Shown: positions 30,201-44,631 of the stretch, piece by piece
Position numbering within the stretch: position 1 is the stretch's first letter
Layout of the letters: every line of letters begins with the position of its first letter
Source: Symsagittifera roscoffensis
Taxonomy: Eukaryota > Xenacoelomorpha > Acoela > Convolutidae
DNA: 64,000 nucleotides
Assembly: GCF_963678635.1 (NCBI RefSeq)
Contig: NC_087062.1
Coordinates: 11,886,670-11,950,669 of the forward strand
Direction of reading: 5' to 3'
Notes under the pieces: model-generated
Seen by the model: only the letters and a program-made list of their open reading frames with translations
The model's database searches: none
Told to the model about the DNA's origin: nothing
Made by a program: the position numbers and the translations under genes

Positions 30201-33200
30201 TTCGAGCAAATAAGATGAGTGAGCAGGCTTATTTTCTTTTTCAGCCAAAAAGTTTACCACAAATATTCATGGGAATGGTTGGGTGATATACCATAATTAA
30301 GCACCTTCAATCCTGATTCGAACGGCGCAAAAAAATTCTAAAATTTGTCCCAGTGTCGAAAAAAAACGGTTTGAAATTTTTCAGTTTTTATCTAATTTCG
30401 AGCAGGATTAAAACAAGTGAGCAGGCTTATTATAGAAGGATAAGCCATACATGGGTCGAGTTTGGATATATCACTCGACCCATTATGGTGAATAATTCTG
30501 GTACCTGTTTTTGAGTGGAAAACAAAAAAAAACTAAAACACACCCGAATACAAAGTTCCCGCCTATTTTTCAAATGAGGAAGAACTTTGTAGGTCGAAAC
30601 AACAGAAACCTACAGGATTTAACCGGAGCAAACCAATCAATTGATGGTTATAGTACGGGAACTCAGCCAACCCTTTCTGCCCCGACCTCGAAACCAAAAA
30701 TCTTTCAAAATTAAAAAAAAAGACAATTTTTAAACAAAAATAACAACCTTCAATTCAGATGCAATAAGAGAAGATATATTAAGATTAATTACGCGAAAGA
30801 TCTAGCAATCAAAAAGACGAATACAAGCTGGTTTAAATAATCCGGATAAAACGAAATACAAGCTGATTTAAATAAACCGGATAAAACGAACAAAACTTAG
30901 AATTCAAAATTTTGACAAAAAAGGCGAGCCCAATATCTCTTTGAAAATAGCGAGCACAATCTCTTTTTTTGTTTTTTATAGTCAATCAAGTCTATTTCGT
31001 AAAAAATACTTAATAACTACCGCTGCCAAAACTGTATCAAAGTGAGCCTCTAGTGTGGCCCAACGAAATTAATGAAGAAATGGTACAATCTCTAAAAATA
31101 TGAGCGAAACATTTAAAAATTGTTTTAATAAATAGTAAATATGCGAGACAATTATGCCGTTGTTAGAATTCATGGTGCCACACAAAAAACTTACTTTGAT
31201 ATGGTTTTGTCAGCAATTGAGTCAGTGGTTTTGGAGCCATTTTGACTGACTACAGAAAGGCCAAAACTGATCGGTCGTGGGGCAAGCTTTGTCACAATCA
31301 TTTTTTGGCAAAAACCAACACCATTTGAGAAAAATGCATTTTTATTTTCAAGTTTAACTCGTTTTACCAGGATAACTTAAGCCAGCACTATAGCAAAATA
31401 AAACTGCAGCGCATATTTACCATTTATAATTATAGGCATTATGTTACCAAAATTGTTTACGAGAAAAATTCGGGTACCCGATAACACTTCCCTTACTAAT
31501 CGCAAAGGAAAATAATAGACGAGAAAACTGTACCAGCTAAATTTACACTCAACCACTTGTAGACACAGAACCTGTCATTAAAGGTTTATTTAACTAAAAG
31601 CTATAATTACTGTAAATCGATAACAAAACAAGGATAGCCAGTGCAAGTAGCACAGAATGTTCCGACCAGTCTTAGCAAAATAAAAAAACTCAAATTCGCT
31701 CGAAATTAGACCAAAATTTTCAACAGGTTTTTCTCGAAACTGAGAAAACTTTTTAAATTTATAAGTCGCTCAAATCAACTGATACTGTTTGAAATTTTTG
31801 GTCTAATTTCGAGCGAATAAGGTGAATGAGTAGCTTTATTTTCTTTTTCAATCAAATATTTCACCAAATTTAGACCAAAAATTTCAAACAGTATCAGTTG
31901 TGATTTGAACGACTTATAAATTGATAAAAGTTTTCTCAGTTTCGAGAAAAACCTGTTGGAAATTTTTGATTTTTGGTCTAATTTCGAGCAAATAAGATGA
32001 GTGAGCAGGCTTATTTTCTTTTTCAGCCAAAAAGTTTACCACAAATATTCATGGGAATGGTTGGGTGATATACCATAATTAAGCACCTTCAATCCTGATT
32101 CGAACGGCGCAAAAAAATTCTAAAATTTGTCCCAGTGTCGAAAAAAAACGGTTTGAAATTTTTCAGTTTTTATCTAATTTCGAGCAGGATTAAAACAAGT
32201 GAGCAGGCTTATTATAGAAGGATAAGCCATACATGGGTAGAGTTTGGATATATCACTCGACCCATTATGGTGAATAATTCTGGTACCTGTTTTTGAGTGG
32301 AAAACAAAAAAAAACTAAAACACACCCGAATACAAAGTTCCCGCCTATTTTTCAAATGAGGAAGAACTTTGTAGGTCGAAACAACAGAAACCTACAGGAT
32401 TTAACCGGAGCAAACCAATCAATTGATGGTTATAGTACGGGAACTCAGCCAACCCTTTCTGCCCCGACCTCGAAACCAAAAATCTTTCAAAATTTAAAAA
32501 AAAGACAATTTTTAAACAAAAATAACAACCTTCAATTCAGATGCAATAAGAGAAGATATATAAAGATTAATTACGCGAAAGATCTAGCAATCAAAAAGAC
32601 GAATACAAGCTGGTTTAAATAATCCGGATAAAACGAAATACAAGCTGATTTAAATAAACCGGATAAAACGAACAAAACTTAGAATTCAAAATTTTGACAA
32701 AAAAGGCGAGCCCAATATCTCTTTGAAAATAGCGAGCACAATCTCTTTTTTGTTTTTTATAGTCAATCAAGTCTATTTCGTAAAAAATACTTAATAACTA
32801 CCGCTGCCAAAACTGTATCAAAGTGAGCCTCTAGTGTGGCCCAACGAAATTAATGAAGAAATGGTACAATCTCTAAAAATATGAGCGAAACATTTAAAAA
32901 TTGTTTTAATAAATAGTAAATATGCGAGACAATTATGCCGTTGTTAGAATTCATGGGGCCACACAAAAAACTTACTTTGATATGGTTTTGTCAGCAATTG
33001 AGTCAGTGGTTTTGGAGCCATTTTGACTGACTATAGAAAGGCCAAAACTGATCGGTCGTGGGGCAAGCTTTGTCACAATCATTTTTTGGCAAAAACCAAC
33101 ACCATTTGAGAAAAATGCATTTTTATTTTCAAGTTTAACTCGTTTTACCAGGATAACTTAAGCCAGCACTATAGCAAAATAAAACTGCAGCGCTATTTAC

Positions 33201-34666
33201 CATTTATAATTATAGGCATTATGTTACCAAAATTGTTTACGAGAAAAATTCGGGTACCCGATAACACTTCCCTTACTAATCGCAAAGGAAAATAATAGAC
33301 GAGAAAACTGTACCAGCTAAATTTACACTCAACCACTTGGAGACACAGAACCTGTCATTAAAGGTTTATTTAACTAAAAGCTATAATTACTGTAAATCGA
33401 TAACAAAACAAGGATAGCCAGTGCAAGTAGCACAGAATGTTCCGACCACAGTCTTAGCAAAATAAAAAAAAACTCAAATTAGAGTCGTTTTTTTCTGCAT
33501 GGTGTGATAAGAGATCTGAACCAAAAAAAGCACTTAGGCATATTTGACAGTCGTAGTAAAAAAAAGGGCATTCGGAACACAGTTTAAATTTAAAAAATGT
33601 TTCAAAGTTTTTGCAGAAATTTATGGAACTTTAAATCTTTGTTTACAAAATGGCGCTAAAGAACTCCAAAAACTACTTTAACTTGAGTAAAAATAAGTTT
33701 TCACGGCTTAAAGAAAGGTTAAATAAGCTCACGCTCACACCATATTAGTTCGAAATTATACCAAAAATCAAAAATTTCAAACCGGTTTTACTTGACACTG
33801 GGAAAATAACTGGAATTTTTTGATGTGGTTCGAATCACGACTAAAAGGGCTGTAATATGATATATCACTCAAACCAGTCCAATGATTATTTGTGGTACCT
33901 GATTTTGCGTGAAAAAAAAAACTAAAACACACCCGAATTCAAAGTTCCTCCACATTTTCAATGGTCGGAACAATTAGCCCCAACTCAGAAATACCTTTTT
34001 TGGTTTTTTAAAATAGCTTTTAAAACTCGCGGCAATGAAACTTTTAACATTAACAACATTGTACTCAAGAGTGCAAATGTAATAATTTGTGATTTGGAAA
34101 AAAAACTAATAACTGATTTCAATACCCTTGTTAATAGCAAGGGTTATTACCGATGCTAAATTCAATTCATTTTAGACGTCTTGGACCAGACAGATCTCGC
34201 AAGATTCATGAGTTTCTACTTGCTCGGAGACACGTCATGCATGCAATCCAAGGTCACTAACGAACATCTCACACAGAAAGTGTGGGAGAAATACTTGCTC
34301 AAAACAAAAGAGTTCAAACTGAAGAATTTCCCTCAACCTGTGACTAGTCATTTCAAATCATCAAAGGACAAGTCCAGTGACTGTGCAGCGAGACTGGAAT
34401 CAATGCTTCTGGATCCCAGAAACAACATCATTTTCCATGAAAAAGACCAGTTGCAACGTCTGAACAAAACGGATTTCAGACTGTATAGCTGTGAAGTGGA
34501 TATTTTGAGAGATGACTCATACCTGATGGCGTCCATGTTGGATGCGCTTGAGGTCAAGTACAATCATGTGAACATTGAGAGCTGCTATCATGGGTCAGTT
34601 CACTCTACCAACGCAGTGGGAGGCGAACAATTGCGACAGGAACTGATTCGATCAATGCGCCGCTGA
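27295..34666 (+). CDS. Arylacetamide deacetylase/NCEH1-like membrane esterase, paralog 2, complete
   Basis: Five exons: 27295-27450, 27618-27843, 28434-28675, 28896-28995, 34176-34666, giving about 404 residues with phases that match at every junction. This is the usual length for the family. Residues about 5-22 form a hydrophobic signal anchor, as in type II ER-membrane AADAC proteins. HGGGY (about 116) is the oxyanion hole; GDSAGG (about 192) carries the nucleophile serine; DILRDD and CYHGS in the last exon give the acid and histidine of the triad. Exon 2 ends at a GC donor (G|GCAAGT); no GT donor nearby preserves the frame. The last intron is 5.2 kb and packed with repeats. The likely role is ester hydrolysis of neutral lipids or xenobiotics at the ER. 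It is in the same orientation as paralog 1, from which it was separated by transposon insertions. Confidence 0.9.
29680..30445. repeat. Large imperfect palindrome (foldback element) in the hydrolase intron
   Basis: The left end GCTTATCCTTCTATAAAAAG and the right end TATTATAGAAGGATAAGC are inverted copies. The arms pair, with interruptions, to a centre near 30062. Internal matched blocks include the words around ACAGGTTTTTCTCGAAACTG on both arms. About 766 bp. This is the layout of a foldback transposon or long-TIR MITE. A clear target-site duplication was not identified. Confidence 0.8.
30859..31390. mobile_element. Mariner-like MITE, intron copy 1
   Basis: The left terminus CAAGCTGATTTAAATAAACC is flanked by TA; the right terminus CAGCACTA is also followed by TA. 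Both ends and internal blocks (a TATCAAAGTGAGCC block and a CCCAACGAA block) match the element at 48903-49631. A 36-bp partial duplicate of the left terminus precedes it from 30822. No transposase. Confidence 0.7.
32641..33171. mobile_element. Mariner-like MITE, intron copy 2
   Basis: Second copy of the element at 30859-31390, produced by the tandem duplication rather than by a second insertion, because its flanks are duplicated too. Confidence 0.75.
33477..33975. repeat. Diverged third copy of the intron repeat family
   Basis: Follows the same word order as 29420-29860 (a TGGTGT block, a GATCTGAAC block, a CAGTC block, then ATGGCGCT) and later as 30520-30560 (CTAAAACACACCCGAAT then CAAAGTTCC). 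It is bounded by GTTCCGACCA at 33440 and its inverse TGGTCGGAAC at about 33963. It is an older member of the same element family. Confidence 0.6.
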
Positions 34667-36094
34667 TAAAACTATCGAAAACTATTAAAGCTTTTAATTG
34701 ATTGTTTACTACGTTTCCTTCGTCAGATAAACTCTTTCATTACTTTATCATATGTATCAAGCAAAAAATTGGCATAGGGCGAAAGGGAACCTAGGATAGA
34801 ATGGTATAGAAAAGCACAAAAAAGTTTTGTTACAATTTTTGCTGTTACGGGAATTGAGTTCATGAAAAAGGCTCGATTAATGCGCCAGAACGAAAACAAA
34901 TTTTCGCACTGATGTAGAAGTAACTGTACTTCGCAAACACAAGCGATAAAACGACAAAAAGCAGCTCCATCATAACGAATCCTTGAGCTATGTTATCAAA
35001 TATGAAGCAATTAGAAATAACCTATGGAAGCACAAAACCAATGAGACCATTAAAAAAAGGAAAATCTTTGTTTTTATATTCGTGATTTTAGAAAGCTTAA
35101 ATATTGTATATGTCTGCAAACAGCCATTTAAAATACAAAAATTTGCTACTTCCAAATCTTTTTGAGGAAAGTTGGAATCGAAACAGAGTAATAACGCGTA
35201 ATCTAGACAAATCTTTTTAAATATTGCTAGTTTTCGTTTCCAGAAGCCGAGACAAGAGGCAACAACAAACTAAATATTTTTAGAGAAAAACTGTTTTAAA
35301 AAGGAAGACTAGCATGTTTCGGTGCAATTAACATAGCAGGTTCCAACCACACTTACCTTCGCAAAAAAACGTTGCATTTCAGTATCAATTTTCAAAAAAG
35401 TTAAATTGAATGTTTCGACAAAAAACTTTCGAGTTGATGAATCAAACGTCAACCATTCATTTGGTTTGAAGTAATAAAAAAGATTCATAGTTGAAATAAA
35501 AAAATTGGTCTTAGTGAAGAATCTGAAGAATCAACTATTAAATAAGAACAATTTTTTACAATACAAAAAACTTATGAAATTTCTTCTAGAATCCCAATTA
35601 CAAGCGAGCTGATTTTACAAAAACGCCACACTGAACTCCCTGTGTGCTTTTCAGGTCGACAAAATTGGCTGAAAAAAAACCATGGAGTAATTGAAACTTT
35701 GAGGTCAGTCCCTCCTCAAATTTGGTCTAATTTAGACCGGAAACGTTCAGAACGGTTTTTCTCGCAGTGAGATATTTTTTTGGAATATTAATCACGACCA
35801 ATGGGGCTTTAATATCATTACACACTAGATTTAGACCCCCTATGAGCTACCTCAGTCTTGAATAATGCGGAAAAATCGAAATGAACTATCATTAGACAAG
35901 TTAGACAGCGTTTGATAGATCCACTCCAATTCGCAGAAATTACAATTAGACGGTAGAAAATCTGTAAAAAAACAACCCTATGCCATAGTTCCTTCCTGGT
36001 CTCGTAGAGTCAAAAACAAATAACGTGTAAAAAAACAAATGCCCAAAAAAACAGAAAAACGAACTCCTATGATTGTGGTTCTCTCTTTTTTCTT
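34667..36094. other. Intergenic, 3' flank of hydrolase paralog 2
   Basis: No gene recognised. A CTTCGCAAACACAAGCGATAA repeat word at about 34927 recurs, diverged, at 38155 and 59248. Part of 35690-35840 resembles the foldback arms at 29917. An ATTAAAG near 34684 is a weak polyadenylation signal for the hydrolase. Confidence 0.45.
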
Positions 36095-37970
36095 ACATTA
36101 GCCCACGTTGGTCGGGTTGGGCTCGTCCGTCACCAGGCTAAGGAACTTCGCAACTTCCACCGGCCTAAGCCACAGGTCTGCTGGAGTGAGTGGGGAGGGA
36201 TTTTTGGGGCAGTTAAAATTGTGGCAACTAGTGTGGAGTGCTAGGTGACAGTCCGCGCATTGTGGGGAAAATTGGTTGTCTAGTCGGGAGAGGTATGTGT
36301 TTAAAAGCCGGCTGTAACCAGACCGGAGTTGGGAGAGTTTACAGCGGGTAGTTCTGAGGAGAGATTTTTCTGTGGATTCGACCTTAGGGGGCGGTATACA
36401 AATTACTTTAGAGGGAGGGGTTACTGCGAGGAACATGGTTACTAGATTTGTGTGGTTGTGATTTAAAAGGGACTTGTGATGGTTAAAAACGAAAGTGGAA
36501 ACCTCTTCTGGGTTATTAAGATTGAGTGGAGGGTTAACATTGGTTAAAACGGAGTCAGTATTTTCTTTAAAAGCGCTTAAAACCGATTGTCAACTCAAAC
36601 TTGACGTGGAGGTGTGAGTGGTAGAAATTTTTTAGGTGATGAGAGCGGTATGAAGAGATAAAAAATTGAGAGGTTTAAAGAGTGTGGTGAATTGGAACAT
36701 TGAGGATCTCGACTTCACTGTGCAGGTGGGCAGTGGAATTCATGAGTTTTGAGCCGGTAATAACTCAGAGCTTGATTTTTAGTAACCTGCAGGTAATTAA
36801 TAGAGGTTTTGCTGGCGGCATGTGACCAGGCAGGGGAAGCATAATCTAAAATGAGGCATATTAAGGCTTTGTAGGTTAAGAGGAGGGTTTCTTTAGACTG
36901 TCCCCAAGAGGATCCTGCCAACGCTTTGAGGACACCTATCCTGCGCTGATCCTTGTCAGCGGATCTTTTACGTGTGCAGCAAATCATAAGGTTGGGTCAA
37001 AAGAAACCCTAAAAATTTCGGGTTTTTATTAAAAGTTAGAGGCTCGTTGTTTAAAAGTACACGGGGTGTTTTGTTAAAGTCTTTATCACGATCGAGATGC
37101 TTCCTCTACATCAGGGCTTTGGGAAAAGGGATGGAAATCGTCAGCGTAAGATGTGAGACGAACATTATCGGGGGCGTGGGAGCGTCATGGACGAAAAAGT
37201 TAAGAGTGGCCGAAAGAACAGAGCCCTGGGGAACTCCACAGAGAACTATTTTGTGGGGGGATTCCTTGTTGTTAAAAAGTGTGCTGGCTTGTCGGCCATT
37301 CAAACAGTTGCTCAGCCAATGAACAATACCTCTGGGAAGCGGTGTGTCATGAATTAGTTCCACGAGGATACGATGATACACCATATCAAAAGCCTTCGAA
37401 AGGTCAAGCGTTGCGAGAACGGTGCGGGAGTGTGGGCGATTTTGATTAAAACCGTCTGTGTCAAAAATACTAGTGTGGAAAGCGCAGTAATGGTAGAGTG
37501 GACAGGACGAAAACCATTTGGATGTGTGTCAGTAGGGAGATACTTGTTAAAAAGGGTGAATGAGCCTTTCTAAAACTTGAACAGCGGGGCAGAGAAACGA
37601 GATGGGCCTATAAGAAGTGGATAATTTATGGTCCTTTTCGGGTTTGGGTAGGGGGATTATCTTCGAATTTTTCCACATTTGAGGAATAAAATATTCAGAG
37701 AGCGACATATTTAAAGAAGGGTTAAATATTTAAGAGCTAGGGGTCCCAAGTGTTTTAAGTGAATGTTGCAAAGGCCATCTGGACCAAGAGCTCGCGAGGG
37801 TTTGCTGTCCGCAATGGCTTGTTTGGTTTGTAGGGGGGAGAAAGTGGGGTTATCTAACAGGGTGAGCTTGGCTATTTTGTGTCTGGTTTTCCGGAGTAGC
37901 TTATCTGACCCATGAATCCTGGCTTTTGTAAACTGTTTAATAAAAGCCTTGGCTATGACTGTGCCTGAAG
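36095..37970 (-). mobile_element. Jockey-like non-LTR retrotransposon relic (reverse transcriptase and C-terminus)
   Basis: Read on the minus strand from about 37800 down: an ALGPDG-type motif near 37780, a GFRPVHST block near 37480, the motif GVPQGSVLS near 37210-37240, and a YADD catalytic box near 37155 in a shifted frame. Past those come the thumb region (36715-36987) and the family-typical C-terminal segment with LSQLRSGY and several cysteines (36098-36436). Frames change several times with internal stops, so it cannot be expressed. The 5' ORF and endonuclease are missing. GC content is higher than in its surroundings. Confidence 0.85.
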
Positions 37971-40858
37971 AGATTGTTTTTAATGATCGTGGTTCCGGCT
38001 GTTACGAAACAAATTGTACTGCGATTCGATCCGCATGTTGAAGGGGCAAAATTTTTCACAAGCCAAGGCTATATAAACATCCACACAATTTTATGGGGGT
38101 ACTAAGAACTTCTCCATTCCCTATCTATCCCATGATATAACAGTGGTGGAACAGCACTTCTCAAACAAGCGATAAAACGTTAAAAAGCAGCTCTAAAACA
38201 TGAATTAAGAAAAGATAGAAATAAACCTTGCATAAAAAAACTCAATATTGGAAATCTCACGTCCTCATCGCCATGCACCATTGAATGTTTACTGATACAA
38301 ACCACCACTAAAACAGCTACATATGCTAACAAGTTGCAAATTCTGTGCAGCAATAATGCCACCAAATATACATACAATTAGTGCTAAGTGCGGCATTGAA
38401 GTTCCGACCAGTACATAAAGCATCTCACGTCTTTCCATTTGTCTTACTGTAGCTTAACGATGCGCAAGCACTAGCCACCAATAAATCAGAGAACAGATGC
38501 CATGAAATTTGCAACGCTACAGATCGTGATATTGGTAAAAATGTAACCAACCGGTAACTTTATTTGCAATTTTGGTTGAAAATTAAAGTAGACCAATGCT
38601 ATAACACTACGCTCGCAATCGCGATTTTGTAATAACATCTTCATGAGTGGTCGCAAGAATCCATTGTTCAAAAAATAAGCATTGGAAGATTCGCAACAAG
38701 TAATCAAGTAGAATACTAGAGGAAAATATCATGTACTGAGACGGTAGTACAATCCTCGAACCACAGCGACTTTTATTCAAAAAATTTTTTTTTGGTACTT
38801 TTGCTCTTATTTAGACTTGCAAAAACAAACAAACATAGTTTAGAAAATTTAAAAAAAAAAACATTAAAACACTTGCGATACAACACAAACATAAAAAATG
38901 AAAGTCAAAAAAAGAAAGAAAAACGTTGAAAAAAACTAGGTAAACCAAAATGAAGGCACACCTAGGGCCCATCTAAAGCTGGAAATTTGTGTTTGACATT
39001 GAATAAATATGCGATACTAATGCGACACGAAAAATTTGATTTCAAAAAATGGACATTGTCCAAAGCCTTAGTTATTTCTCCACTAAAATATGAAAGAGTA
39101 AAAAAAAATTAAGGAAATCAATTTTCGTAAAAAGATATTATTTCTCTTAGGAAGCCGCCGCTTCAGCAGGAACCACTATTCCGACCGGTTTTTTCAGTTG
39201 CACTTTTCATCTCCGATTTGATCGTGTTCAGTTAAAGAAAAATGAAAAGTTTCTAAAGACCGGTCAAAAGGATTTCCAAAATCCATGACTTGTTCCAACA
39301 AAGAGCGGTCTGTGGCCACTTCAGCAGAGAATATTCCCAAAACAAAACTGGCTTTCCCGATTGAACACAACCTGAAAATTCAACCAAAAGCTCAGACTTG
39401 AGAGGGGTGTTTTTCGAGAAATCGAAAAAAAAATGTGGGTCGAAGATTGCCCCTCAGACGACCCTTTCGAAGGCTGTAGACAGAGGGCTCAAGCAAGAAG
39501 AAACTCTAGGAGTATTTGGTCTTTCTATTGATACCCCTTTTTGAAAATCAGTAGAAGTTTCTGAGAAAAACTTAAGTTTTTCAAATGAATTTAGAAATAA
39601 TTTTTCATTATGAACAAAAAACAAACTTCAGCAAACCGATTGATAAACATACTACCAACATGAAAAGTGCGAACTGAAAAAGCGTGTTTAAGATGTTTCC
39701 CTTGAAACGACCTAAAACTTGGTCTTTGAGCCGATAACAAATAAGCCGAAACAATTTGGGTCGAGGAATTTTAAGCGAAAAAGAAAAAAAAACACGGAAG
39801 AAAAAACAGAGTCAAGGTAAGTAAAATTACAAATTGTAGGAGTAAATCTAACAATAAAAGCAACATTAAAGAAAATGCGTGCAGCTAAAAAAAAACGATT
39901 TCAAAATGTGACAACTAAGCCAACAACCGATCAGCAGACAAATAAAAGGCCCACAATGTTATTTTTAACAGAATATTTCCCGCTTGAAAAAAAAAATAGA
40001 TCTTGGTCAGATTCGAACCCAGTAGAAAATTAAAATTAGAATTTTTTAATTTCTTTTTTCTACTTGAATCTTTCAGATTGAAAATTTGTTTCGGTTCAAT
40101 CAGCGTCTTCACAAGATGGGTCGGCTTAATTTGCACGGTACTTGCGCTGTTTTCGAGCCTAAATTTTCATCATAATTGTTAATTTCGTCTTTGTTAAAAC
40201 CAAAAAATTCCAATTTTTTATCTGTACAGCCAGTAATGCAAAGATTCGCTTCAACTCTTTGTTTCAACTTGACCAAAAATGAGCAGCTTGTTCCGAATCA
40301 GTAAGGTATTTATAGTCTATATTCTGACCGATGTCCGTTTCTTCTAAGGCATATTACCCTATTTGGTTTGTTTTCGTAATTTATAGCGCTTTTTTTATGC
40401 TATTGTTTTCAGAAGAGCAGCATTGGTTTTATATAGAGTTCTTGTAATTTCTTATTCTTCGTAGACTTCACACTAACGCACTGGGTGGGTCAGAAGTTAT
40501 GGTTTCAAAAAAAAACTACTTCGGAAAACTGAAATGAGTTTCTCAATTTTTAACGTTGAGCGAACTAGACACTCGAGACATGTTTGAACTTGGAATTTGT
40601 TCGCCCTGTCGTTTCTAATCTTTTGTGCTAGCTGCGTTCCTTTTATTATCTGTCACGAGATTTAAGTCAATTTAGAAGTCTATAAAAATCAGTTAAATTA
40701 TGTCTGAATTTTCATTTTAACCATGGGAAAATCTGTTTTCCATTCAAATTTAGGGTTTCATGACAAATCATCTCTCAACTTCTTATCCCAGGCGAAGTTA
40801 TTTCAGTCAAAAATAAACCAGAATTAAGAATAGCCCAGTACAAAATAGCCCACGCAAA
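37971..40858. other. Long stretch with no gene recognised
   Basis: AT-rich, with short chance ORFs only. It contains words of the dispersed families seen elsewhere: an AAGCGATAAAAC stretch at about 38168, GTTCCGACCA at about 38400, and a tRNA B-box-like word in antisense (GATTCGAACCC at about 40010). No coding exon with motif support on either strand. Confidence 0.45.
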
Positions 40859-41940
40859 TTAGAATATCCCATCTGAGGAATCGAAACAATTAAAATATCG
40901 CAATAGAATAATCAAAGGAATTAAAACCAAGTTGCCGAAATTGAACAAACTGATCGAAGCAAGGCCAACTATTGAAAAAGCGTATAAAATCAAATTCAGT
41001 CCAAAGCGTGAAAATTTCAACGCAGGTTTAAAATCTACCAATCTTTTATAAATAAAAGTAGCAACCTTTGATTTCAGTTTTATTTAAGGACGAAAATGCA
41101 TTCAAGTCAGCTTATTCGAAGAAAATGAGAATTTTTTGGGTACGACAACTCCAATAAGGCTAATCAAGGCTTCAAGAAACCTGTTGTAAGTGGACTCTTT
41201 TTTGCTGCTAAACAAAACGTAAACGCAGGGGGGATAAAACCCGCCAATCGGGATATGTACTGTGTACAATTGATAAAATTGAGACGGATATATCTTACAG
41301 GTTCCAGCATAAAGCCAAACTTTGCTATGAACGCGAAGAGCATTTGAGTTTTCAATGTTCCAGAGAATAAGTAAACGCTCACTGTCTTCTTTTCCCTAAT
41401 CATGTAGACAAAAAGGTAAAAATTTGTCGGGAATGTCGAAGTGACGGTCGTTCGATGAAATCACTTCTAGTGGTTCTTGCGATTTGTTGCTGTCGAGGGT
41501 TCTTGCCAGGGCTGCACGTGAAGGAAGTGAAAGCTGAATTGCCGGATTATCGTTCACAATCTTGAGGCTAGCTACTATCAACTGGTTGCTTACGGATTGA
41601 TTTGCGATTTAGCTGTTTCTTTTCAACTGATTAACTAGCTGCCTTGCTTCTACGTGACCGGGGTTAAACTTATGGCTGTGCTCGTCATTGAACGAAATAA
41701 TGGTTTCGTAGCAAGTTATAAGAGTCATTGGTCATTTATGGAATGCCATTTTGCACAACGCAAGTGAGTGGTAGATTTGGTGTATCGCTTTTTAGTGAAC
41801 TCCAAGTGTCCGTCCAAGATAAGTAACGCTTTGCCTTGTTGAGTTTTACCGTAGATGAAATCTGCCATATTGGTGTTCATTGTATTGGTGCTATTTGTGT
41901 AATGATATATCTTTGCGTTGTGTTTCATTTTCAAAATTTT
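40859..41940 (-). pseudogene. FLYWCH-MULE transposase relic
   Basis: On the minus strand, 41934-41725 encodes a FLYWCH-like zinc-finger segment (LLILDGHLEF, then basic residues, TTHLRC). It is followed after stops by the region before the transposase core (41581-41396), and then by a segment with QLYTVH-, GGF-PP- and AAKKS-type motifs (41403-41164, frames shifted) that matches the start of the MULE core. FLYWCH plus MULE is a known combination in animal Mutator-like elements. There are several frame breaks. It is a different, more complete copy than the plus-strand relics near 6061 and 6961. Confidence 0.7.
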
Positions 41941-42923
41941 CTCAATTATGACTCCATTAACAGGTTGAAAAATGAACTTTCATCCCTAGAAAAGAGTCTT
42001 GTACCTTTAGCACTATCTCTACATGGCGTCTCAAAATAATTGAGGCAGTTGAATTGGGCCTCTTTTTAATTGCGATAAAGATATATGCACCAATTTTTGG
42101 TAATCTATATCATAAATTAATTTTTAATCCTCTATGGGATATTTTAATTGACGTGGGCTATATTGGCATGGGCTATGGTGTCCATTGGGATATATTGGTA
42201 TCGGATATTTTGTTATGGGATACTTTCGTATGGGCTACTTTGTCCTTGTCCTGTCATCCAAATTTAGGTATCACAAAGAAATGCCTAATAGGTTCAAGCA
42301 AGTTATGAAATTGAAGCCTTTGAAGCTTCAATCCCATAAAAACTTTGAGCTGGAAAACGTTTATAGCCGCCTCCTTAACGCTCCTACACGTTAAAAATAC
42401 CAACTTCGGTTTTTAAACAACTTACTATGAGACATTTATTCAAATTAGGCCCAAAACTGTTTGGCTACAAGGACGAATACAGTGAGCTGGTAATTAACTT
42501 ACGCGAACAAAAATTATCAAAGTTTGATATAGGGTGTTGTAACGGGTTATTTAAATTAATTTTCATGCGCATTTCAGCACTCAGTAATTTGATAAGTGAC
42601 AGTAAAATGTAAGAAGCGTTGTTAACAAGAAAAAAGTTTAACGCATTTTCCGTTTTATTTTCATTCGCTTCCGCAGCTTTGCAGTTCAGCACTTTTGCTT
42701 CGAAAAACTCTCGGTCCTTTTCGGTTGGGTATAGTTTACTCAGCCATTGTATTACTGGAATGGGAAAAACTGTATGTACAATAATTTATCTTCGCAATTT
42801 AAAGAAATGTATACTTGGTTACTTAATCAGGCAAATACTCTAAATAATATTGCACAAGTTACTGCACGCAGAGCGCTAAAAATTAATTCGATTGCATTCC
42901 GGAAAATATAATTCACAGTTTTT
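41941..42923. other. Non-coding, 3' flank of beta-tubulin
   Basis: From 42135 to 42245 there is a degenerate short repeat of TGGGATAT/TGGGCTA words. Minus-strand AATAAA at about 42654-42659 could be the tubulin polyadenylation signal, 265 bp after its stop codon. Nothing else recognised. Confidence 0.5.

Positions 42924-44631
<1,708 letters not shown>

Larger units (their letters stand above)
29914..33476. repeat. 1.78-kb tandem duplication inside the hydrolase intron
   Basis: 29914-31694 and 31696-33476 are near-identical with a constant offset of 1,782 bp, differing by a few substitutions and homopolymer indels. The unit contains the right two thirds of the foldback palindrome plus a whole mariner-like MITE, so both were present before duplication. 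A small open frame beginning near 30511 (67 codons) and 32293 (109 codons) lies in each copy; a one-base poly-A difference shortens the first. It has no recognised domain and is probably not a gene. Confidence 0.9.

Noticed and set aside
30511..32622. A pair of duplicated small genes (67 and 109 codons)
   Set aside because: They start at TTG, not ATG, lie within a repeat duplicated with its non-coding flanks, differ by a poly-A indel, and have no domain.
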